Positions 1 through 4,927 of a DNA stretch of 7,437 nucleotides are shown in pieces. This stretch comes from JBGTKH01 sp041744735 (GTDB taxonomy: Bacteria > Planctomycetota > Planctomycetia > Pirellulales > Pirellulaceae). Under the pieces are notes generated by a model. The model saw only the letters and a program-made list of their open reading frames with translations. It was not told where the DNA came from and did no database searches. The stretch covers positions 1-7,437 of the forward strand of contig JBGTKH010000384.1 of the NCBI GenBank assembly GCA_041744735.1. Direction: 5' to 3'. The number at the start of each line of letters is the position of its first letter. The first letter of the stretch is position 1. Made by a program: the position numbers and the translations under genes.

Positions 1-1791
1 GGCCGGGGCATCTCGGCGGGCGAGCCGCCCGGCGGCGCCGCTGGCTGAGGCGACCTGAAGCGGAGAGTCGGGCATGATCAAGTAGCTGGTGTACGGCGTG
101 GTGATGCCGTAGGCGCTGGCCAAGCGCACGACTTCGTCCACCAACTCCTTCTGTTGACCATTGATTCGGATTTGATCGAGTAAGTATCCAACTTTGCGCC
201 GCGCCCACAATTCCTCAACAAACGTTTTGTCTTCCGTCTGCGGCGCGAAGTCCAACTCGTACACAACTTGCTTATCATGCGGACCAACCTTGCCGTCCAA
301 GATCACGGCCGAGTGCCCCGCGCCGTGATAACGGGCCAAGACGACTAACTGGTCGCCGTGAAACAGATCGGGTAATTCAGGCGGATAGACTTCCAGTAAC
401 CGCACGTCGCTGGTCGAAGTCAGTTTGAGGTTAGCGAGTACCGGGTGATGGATCTTGTCGAAGAAGCTGGCCACTTTCGCTTCCAAGTTTTCGCCGGGCC
501 GCGAGTAACGGCTGAGAGCCCGCGTTTTCTCGGCGATTTGATCCAAAAACGCGGCGTTCAAATCATTGCCCACGCCAAAGGAAAAGATCCGTGTGTTGGC
601 CAAGTTTTTCTTCGTGATGTCGGCCAGAATCTGGTCGGTGTTGGTTTCGCCGATCGTGGGCTGGCCGTCGGTAAAGAAGACGACAGTGAACATGCGATCC
701 GGGTCGCCGGTGCGCATTTCCAGCGCGGCGGTCAGCGCCTGATGAATGGCCGTGCCGCCGCCAGCGTACAGATCGGAGACCCAGCCCTTGGCTCGTTTCA
801 GGTATTCGTCGTTAGCGGGCACGAGCTGATCGCGGTACCGATCGACGGTGGTGGCGAAACTGATCAAGGCAAAGCGATCGTCGGCCGCTAGCCCGTCCAG
901 ACAATGCCGCAGCGCCAATTTCGTTTGGTCCATCTTCTTGTCGTGCATCATGCTGCCGGACGTGTCGACGACGAACACAATGTCGCGCGGCACCTTCTGG
1001 TCCTTCGACAGTTCGGCGCGCGGCGACAGCAACAGCATGACGTAGCCGTCTTCGCCGCTAATCGGCCGATGTTGCAGCGTGGTCAGGCCGATGTCCCGGC
1101 CGCTGCTGGTGTAGAAGAGTTGAAAGTCGCGGTCGAGCGCGGCGCTCATTTGCTCGAAGTAAACCACAGCTTCGTGATCGTTCAATTGATTGATCGTGAT
1201 CTCGTGCGTGGGGCTGTAGATGGCACCGATCGCTTGCTGCGATTTGAGCGTCAGCGTGAGGCGAAAATCTTCCAGCGTGCTGGCCGCGGTGCGGTCGGAC
1301 TTCAGCGGGTAAACGAACTCGACGATGTCGTGTTCTTTCTTGGCGACGGCCGTGAAGCTGACCTCCACCTTCTGATCGCCGTGGGGCGGGATCGGGAAGA
1401 TGTTCAAACGCAACAGATTCGAGCCGATGTAATCCAGCAGCGCCGGGTTCTTCGTCTGCCGCACGATGCTGGTGTACATTTCTTTGGCTTTGTCGGCTTC
1501 GAGCATCTCGCCTTTGACCTTCTGTCCGTTCACCCACATCGCGAAGTCGCGGACGCTGGCGCCTTCCGGCACGGGAAACACATACGTGGCTTCCAGCATT
1601 CGGTCGGTGTGATTGCGAAAGGTCTGTTCGACTTTCGTCACCGCGACTTGATCTTCCAGCGTAACGCTGACGCGATGGTTCAACATTGCCAACGGCGTCA
1701 GATCGGGCTCGACGGGAATCAGCAACCCGCGGCCGTAAGCTACGCTGCTGCAGGTCAGCAACAAGACGGATAAAAGAAATGTGCGCTTCAT
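1..1791 (-). CDS. VIT and VWA domain protein, exported (3' end beyond window)
   Basis: An open frame of 597 codons without a stop reaches base 1, so the C-terminus is missing. The start is the ATG at 1791, preceded by GAGGG (1801-1797) with a 5-nt spacer. Residues 1-20 look like a signal peptide (MKRTFLLSVLLL core, ending before RGLLIPVEP), so the protein is probably periplasmic or surface-exposed. Residues about 22-150 resemble a VIT domain (vault/inter-alpha-trypsin type, including ATYVFPVPEGASV). Residues about 270-440 form a VWA domain with a complete metal-ion-dependent adhesion site: D276-x-S278-x-S280, T347 in a GGGT motif and D375 in FFTDG. Residues 565-569 (TPYTS) match the conserved C-terminal motif following the VWA domain in this family. 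VIT-VWA proteins are presumed to mediate metal-dependent protein binding; no ligand can be inferred here. It is the last of three leftward genes. The family is secure, the biological role unknown. Confidence 0.93.
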   Translation of the reverse strand, partial: MKRTFLLSVLLLTCSSVAYGRGLLIPVEPDLTPLAMLNHRVSVTLEDQVAVTKVEQTFRNHTDRMLEATYVFPVPEGASVRDFAMWVNGQKVKGEMLEADKAKEMYTSIVRQTKNPALLDYIGSNLLRLNIFPIPPHGDQKVEVSFTAVAKKEHDIVEFVYPLKSDRTAASTLEDFRLTLTLKSQQAIGAIYSPTHEITINQLNDHEAVVYFEQMSAALDRDFQLFYTSSGRDIGLTTLQHRPISGEDGYVMLLLSPRAELSKDQKVPRDIVFVVDTSGSMMHDKKMDQTKLALRHCLDGLAADDRFALISFATTVDRYRDQLVPANDEYLKRAKGWVSDLYAGGGTAIHQALTAALEMRTGDPDRMFTVVFFTDGQPTIGETNTDQILADITKKNLANTRIFSFGVGNDLNAAFLDQIAEKTRALSRYSRPGENLEAKVASFFDKIHHPVLANLKLTSTSDVRLLEVYPPELPDLFHGDQLVVLARYHGAGHSAVILDGKVGPHDKQVVYELDFAPQTEDKTFVEELWARRKVGYLLDQIRINGQQKELVDEVVRLASAYGITTPYTSYLIMPDSPLQVASASGAAGRLARRDAPA

Positions 1792-1986
1792 GGTATCCCT
1801 CATTGTCAGATGTTCGCGTCGAGTTTCCGACGAAGCCCCTCTGCGTCTGTCGCAACCTATCTCGTTAGCAAGCTCCGGCTTGGTAACGCTGACACCGGAA
1901 GCTCTGCTTCCATTCCGCGAAGCAGAGCTTCGCCAACGTCGGTTCCCAAGCCGGAGCTTGGGAACCAGGTTTCGCTTTACGTTTCG
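1792..1986. other. Intergenic gap with nested palindromes
   Basis: This 195-bp gap lies between the stop of the thioredoxin-like gene and the start of the VIT-VWA gene, both leftward. It contains the Shine-Dalgarno site of the VIT-VWA gene at its left end and the inverted-repeat element at 1869-1966. I see no convincing sigma-70-type promoter and no coding potential; short open frames running through it are extensions of shadow frames. Confidence 0.6.
1869..1966. repeat. Nested inverted-repeat element (planctomycete-type palindrome)
   Basis: Three perfect inverted repeats are packed into 98 bp. Outer arms: CAAGCTCCGGCTTGG (1869-1883) pairs with CCAAGCCGGAGCTTG (1946-1960), 15 bp. Inner arms: GAAGCTCTGCTTC (1898-1910) pairs with GAAGCAGAGCTTC (1919-1931), 13 bp around an 8-nt loop. 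A competing local hairpin, GGTTCCCAAGC (1941-1951) with GCTTGGGAACC (1956-1966), has an 11-bp stem and a CGGA tetraloop. The right outer arm can therefore pair either locally or with the left arm. The element starts about 20 nt past the stop of the thioredoxin-like gene, so it may end or protect that transcript. No clear U-tract follows on the minus strand. I recognise the sequence style from planctomycete intergenic repeats, but that is recall. Confidence 0.8.
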
Positions 1987-2931
1987 TTACCGTCGTGCGA
2001 CCCACGGGAACGGTGTGGTGACGATCACGGGCTTGGTGCTGACCTTCTCGCCCAGGATGCCTTCGAAGACGGAGCCGTACATCGTTTCGATCTTCTTCAG
2101 CGAGTGGCCGGCCAGCAGCATGTGCACTTGGCCTTGATTGCCGAGCACCCAGCGGCGCCCGATTCGATCCACAACCTCTTTCGCGCCGGGAGACGTGCGA
2201 GCGGCCGCTTGTCCGGCTTCATTAAAGCTCACGTCCGGGCCGTCGATGGGCGGCAGTTGAAGTACTGGGGCCAGCGGCTTGCCGGTGGGATCGCGATACG
2301 AGAGGGCACTCTCTTCACCCGGCGCCGGCGAGTCGAACGTGACAGCTTCAACCTTCAAACCGTGTTCGCGTGCCAGCCGCGCGGCGTGGGCTTCGCGAAT
2401 CTGAGCTTTGAACGACGTGCCCGACTTCTCGTATTCGTCCAGCGACTGTTTCACGGTATCCACAACCCAGCGGGCCTCGCGTAGCAGCGTGGCCGAATCC
2501 ACGGGTCCGGCAACCACGTGCAGCACGCGGCCGTCGGGTGCACAGAAATACGACGCGACGTTGCCGCCTTGCTTCTGCCCGGCGACGATTTGGAACGTGC
2601 CGACCTTTTGGAACGACGAGACAAAATGCTCGTTCAGAAATTCGCCGACCGCGGGGTTGGCCAGGGCGTTCACACGGAGCGCCTCGGCGTTGTTTCACGT
2701 AAAGTCCGGTTCTTCAAAATAGCCGGAGACGTGCAGCACGAAGACCAGCTTCTCCGCTTTGAGCGCCAGACGCCCGGCCTCGGCGGGCGATTCGACGAAC
2801 TGCACCGACGTGCCAAATTCGCCGCAGGTTTCCTCGGCGGCCGCAAGTTGCGGGTGGAAATGGATGGCGCCGGCTGACAAGATTAATGCCAGCAGCGCGA
2901 CGGTTGGCCAGCGACATGGTAGCGTTTTCAT
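1987..2931 (-). CDS. Exported thioredoxin-like protein interrupted by in-frame TGA (possible selenoprotein or pseudogene)
   Basis: The start ATG at 2931 has a strong GAGGTG (2942-2937) 5 nt upstream. Residues 1-32 look like a signal peptide (basic start, VALLALILSAGAI core, AAA before EET). A thioredoxin-like beginning follows (FVESPAEAGRLALKAEKLVFVLHVSG, in two pieces: FVESPAEAGRLALK and AEKLVFVLHVSG). Codon 79 is TGA (2697-2695). The same frame then continues for 235 sense codons to 1987, starting NNAEALRVNALANPAVGEFL and including NEHFVSSFQKVG and YFCAPDGRVLHVV, giving 314 residues if the TGA is decoded. No frameshift is needed, and the seven codons just after the TGA end mostly in G or C, like the rest of the gene. 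A standard gene caller would give two pieces, 2931-2695 (78 aa) and 2673-1987 (228 aa, GTG start). The thioredoxin-like fold is a pattern-based call. Mature cysteines are C36 and C130 only. The function is probably redox or protein binding outside the cytoplasm, unproven. Confidence 0.75.
2660..2697 (-). other. In-frame TGA followed by SECIS-like stem-loop (candidate recoding site)
   Basis: The TGA codon is at 2697-2695. Six nucleotides later, GCCGAGGCG (2688-2680) can pair with CGCCCTGGC (2668-2660): nine positions with one G-U pair and one A-C mismatch. Within the 11-nt apical loop, UC and GA can pair, leaving the 5-nt loop CGUGU with G second. The apical loop then starts 19 nt after the TGA. 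As I recall it, the bacterial SECIS consensus wants a loop 16-37 nt from UGA with a G in its first two positions, which this fits. Stems of this length arise easily in GC-rich coding DNA, so the fold alone is weak support. An alternative reading is a GAGG Shine-Dalgarno-like stretch (2685-2682) for re-initiation at the GTG at 2673. Confidence 0.4.
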
Positions 2932-3143
2932 CTTCTCACCTCTTCTAAAAGGCCCCGTTAATAGGAATAGACGAATTGGTTTGACGATTGGTTTTTGGCT
3001 CGCGTCACTCTAGGATGGACATTCTTGACCGTCGATCCTTTTCTATCGGACTCGTCCGTCGTACTTGAGAAAAGGCCGGACGGGCAGGAGTGCCCATCCT
3101 ACAGGCGGAAACGAACGAGCCTCCGTTTCGTTACGCGAATTGA
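2932..3143. other. Intergenic gap with foldback element
   Basis: This 212-bp gap lies between the stop of the 387-aa VWA gene and the start of the thioredoxin-like gene. Its right half is filled by the foldback repeat at 3010-3102. The left end holds the GAGGTG ribosome-binding site at 2942-2937. The T-rich stretch around 2970-3000 has no clear -35/-10 pair on the minus strand, so whether the thioredoxin-like gene has its own promoter cannot be decided. Confidence 0.6.
3010..3102. repeat. 93-bp foldback element, TAGGATGG/CCATCCTA ends
   Basis: The arms 3010-3033 and 3079-3102 are inverted copies matching at 19 of 24 positions, with conserved ends TAGGATGG and CCATCCTA. A 3x3 internal loop follows, then a perfect 8-bp pair CCTTTTCT (3037-3044) with AGAAAAGG (3068-3075). 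The loop contains a small palindrome CGGAC-TC-GTCCG (3047-3058). The whole element folds back on itself and begins about 42 nt beyond the stop of the VWA gene on the minus strand, so it may terminate or stabilise that mRNA. No target-site duplication is evident. The arm sequence resembles a repeat I associate with many planctomycete genomes (recall, not a search). Confidence 0.8.
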
Positions 3144-4307
3144 TCATTTCTCGAACTTAAAACTCTTCTGCTCGGCCTGCTTACGCACCGATTCGATGAT
3201 CGCGGCGTCGAGCGTGTTGTCCGACTTTTCGGCCAGCGTGCGGCGCTGGTCAGCGACGTATTTGTCGCGAGCGTCGCTCAAATCCTTGATCTGCTGCTGG
3301 ATTTGGCCCCGCTCCTTGATCGTCTTGTCGACGAACGCCTTGCGCTCTTCGACGCTCATCTTCCGCATAAATTCCGGAAGCTGATCATCCTTTAAATCTT
3401 CCAGCTTGATTTTACCCAAGCGGCAAGCGTCGCACAGGTCCCAAGTGGCGTTGTTGTACAGGACCGAGGCCTTGGTCTGAGCCCGCGCTGCCGCCACGCC
3501 CGCTCCGGCCTGAGCCGCGTTGGCGTCCTGCGCAGTCTGCCGATCCAACGCCTCTTTCTGCATCTTCACATCACCGTAGGCCAGATACGTCTTGTTCAAT
3601 TCGGTGCTCAACCGGGTCAGTTCCTGATCCTGCGGAGCGGCGATGGCCGGAACGACCTCGTCCTGATTGATGCTCATGTACGAGCCGTCCGCCAGCTTCG
3701 CTCCTTCGGCCCACATCGTCTGAATGCCTTCATCGTGCCCGCCACAGAAGATGGTACTGACCGTAATCCCCTTGTTGGCCGCTGCGTGACACGAGTCGCG
3801 GAAGTTCACCGGCCCCTGCGTGAACGGCTCGTTGCCGGCGATGAAGATGCATTTCAACTCGCGGCTCGAACTGCTCCACTTGAGTTGCTTCACAGCTTCG
3901 TCGATCACCTGGCCGCAATACTCGTTGCCGCCATTAGTAGTCAGTTTGAAAAGTTCTTCAGAGACGCGATCCAGATTATCCGTCAGCGGCAACACCATGC
4001 GAATGTGTCCGTCCTTGGCGGACAGGTTATTGTTGCCGTACTCAAACAACGCCACGTGCAGTTCCGGCCGCCGCCCGTCGCGCGAGGTCGTGGCGAATTC
4101 GTTGACAATCTTCCAAAGCTGCGACTTCGCCTGCACGATCAGCCCGTCCATGCTGTTGCTGGTATCGAGCAGAATCGCCATTTCAATGCGCGGCGCGGGC
4201 GCCACCTTCGCCGCATTGGGCTCATCCGCCGACGCAGGCTGCAAAAAAACGATGCCGACCGCAAACACAACCGCCAACACACTCCACCGAACCATTCGCG
4301 TACACAT
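3144..4307 (-). CDS. Exported VWA domain protein with CxxC motif
   Basis: The start chosen is the ATG at 4307, because GGAGGG (4320-4315) lies 7 nt upstream and a signal peptide follows at once (MCTRMVRWSVLAVVFAVGIV, cleavage probably ASA/DE). An upstream ATG at 4382 would add 25 residues ahead of that signal and bury the Shine-Dalgarno. The product is 387 aa. The VWA domain spans roughly residues 41-225 and opens with AILLDTSNSMDG (D48-x-S50-x-S52). The other two MIDAS positions are unusual: GGNEYCGQ (around E129) where a Thr is normal, and IAGNEPF (N159, E160) where TDG is normal. I recall this variant in a distinct, widespread VWA subfamily. WDLCDAC (C292, C295) follows, then a charged, Gln/Lys/Glu-rich helical tail from about residue 320 that may form a coiled coil. 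It is probably periplasmic. Its role is unknown; it is first of the three leftward genes. Confidence 0.92.
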   Translation of the reverse strand: MCTRMVRWSVLAVVFAVGIVFLQPASADEPNAAKVAPAPRIEMAILLDTSNSMDGLIVQAKSQLWKIVNEFATTSRDGRRPELHVALFEYGNNNLSAKDGHIRMVLPLTDNLDRVSEELFKLTTNGGNEYCGQVIDEAVKQLKWSSSSRELKCIFIAGNEPFTQGPVNFRDSCHAAANKGITVSTIFCGGHDEGIQTMWAEGAKLADGSYMSINQDEVVPAIAAPQDQELTRLSTELNKTYLAYGDVKMQKEALDRQTAQDANAAQAGAGVAAARAQTKASVLYNNATWDLCDACRLGKIKLEDLKDDQLPEFMRKMSVEERKAFVDKTIKERGQIQQQIKDLSDARDKYVADQRRTLAEKSDNTLDAAIIESVRKQAEQKSFKFEK

Positions 4308-4428
4308 GACTGTTCCCTCCACTTGATGAGACTTGGATAACTTGTCGGTCCTTGCCTCTACCAACAAGACGATGCCAAGCAAGGATTCGTTTCACACCTA
4401 CCTTTTTACCAGAAAACAGGCCTGTGGA

Positions 4429-4446
4429 GTGTAACAATGGTGTAAC
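4429..4446. promoter_or_regulatory. GTGTAAC direct-repeat pair, possible operator
   Basis: GTGTAAC occurs at 4429-4435 and 4440-4446, a period of 11 bp, close to one helical turn. It sits about 120 bp upstream of the VWA start codon and about 480 bp upstream of the RND gene. Direct repeats one turn apart are a common form of activator or response-regulator site, but no specific regulator can be named and chance is possible. Confidence 0.25.
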
Positions 4447-4471
4447 GCGAACGGCGTCAGGCGAACGGCGT
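4447..4471. repeat. Short direct repeat, 14-bp period
   Basis: GCGAACGGCGT occurs at 4447-4457 and exactly again at 4461-4471, separated by CAG. A degenerate third piece (GAACGGGGT) follows. It directly abuts the GTGTAAC pair. It shares the GCGAACGG word, in reverse complement, with the CCGTTCGCC at the end of the hairpin block near 4885, so both may be remnants of one repeat family. Confidence 0.55.
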
Positions 4472-4761
4472 GAACGGGGTCGGGAGTCTTTTTCAGTTTT
4501 GGCGGAGACCGCTTGCTAATCGGCTAACCCTCCAATCGCCCATCGGAGGCCGCGCGATTGATTCGCTGCTGAATATCGTGGATCGAAAACGCGCGACGGA
4601 TAAATCTCCTTCGTCGCGGGTTTCGCGTCCGTGGTCCACGAGATGCACGAACCATACAACATCGACAGTCCGTCTTCCAATCGCAACTCCGTCGGTTCGA
4701 TCTTGCTGCGGCAATTTACATGAAAATGCGGCGACTCGCACGTGTTTAGCGTAGTAACATT

Positions 4762-4813
4762 GCTTGCAGTCCGCTAGCATGCGTACGGCTTGGGTACGCC
4801 CTACGATGCAAGC
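4762..4813. repeat. Foldback with nested stems upstream of RND gene
   Basis: The outer arms GCTTGCA (4762-4768) and TGCAAGC (4807-4813) are perfect inverted repeats. Inside them GCGTAC (4781-4786) pairs with GTACGC (4794-4799) around a 7-nt loop. The structure ends about 115 nt before the RND start codon, so it could lie in the 5' leader if the promoter is further upstream. It could equally be a dispersed repeat. Confidence 0.5.
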
Positions 4814-4828
4814 CGGCGAAACATGTAC

Positions 4829-4876
4829 GGGGCGTAAACCCCACGGTGAACCGCCGACCAGCCGGCTTACGCCGGC
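4829..4876. repeat. Two-hairpin repeat (GGGGCGTAAACCCC and GCCGGCTTACGCCGGC)
   Basis: GGGG-CGTAAA-CCCC (4829-4842) and GCCGGC-TTAC-GCCGGC (4861-4876) are two perfect small hairpins 18 nt apart, followed by CGTTCGCC. The arrangement resembles a dispersed intergenic repeat I associate with Pirellulales genomes (recall only). It ends 51 nt before the RND start codon. Confidence 0.55.
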
Positions 4877-4927
4877 CGTTCGCCACGTGCCACATGACGC
4901 CGGCCAAGGTCCGGCGGGAATTGATCC

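Larger units (their letters stand above)
4308..4927. other. 620-bp divergent intergenic region
   Basis: This gap separates the leftward VWA gene from the rightward RND gene and should contain both promoters. I could not identify a convincing -35/-10 pair for either. It holds the VWA gene's ribosome-binding site (4320-4315), paired GTGTAAC direct repeats (4429-4446), a 14-bp-period repeat (4447-4471), a foldback (4762-4813) and two short hairpins (4829-4876). In 4475-4760 I see only short frames with no protein-like composition, and no tRNA or other recognisable RNA. Confidence 0.55.

Noticed and set aside
904..1773. 289-codon open frame on the plus strand opposite the VIT-VWA gene
   Set aside because: It is antisense to a gene with signal peptide, MIDAS residues and TPYTS motif; its product is low-complexity in Arg, Val and Asp and has no recognisable domain. 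GC-rich codons create such frames.
1058..1855. 265-codon minus-strand frame overlapping the start of the VIT-VWA gene
   Set aside because: It is out of frame with the VIT-VWA gene, Arg/Ser-rich without domain features, and lacks a good ribosome-binding site.
4308..4382. Upstream ATG at 4382 as start of the VWA gene
   Set aside because: It would place 25 charged residues ahead of a clear signal peptide; GGAGGG at 4320-4315 points to the ATG at 4307.
4447..4876. Possible CRISPR or tandem-repeat array
   Set aside because: Only two exact 11-bp copies and unrelated short hairpins are present; there are no regular repeats with spacers.
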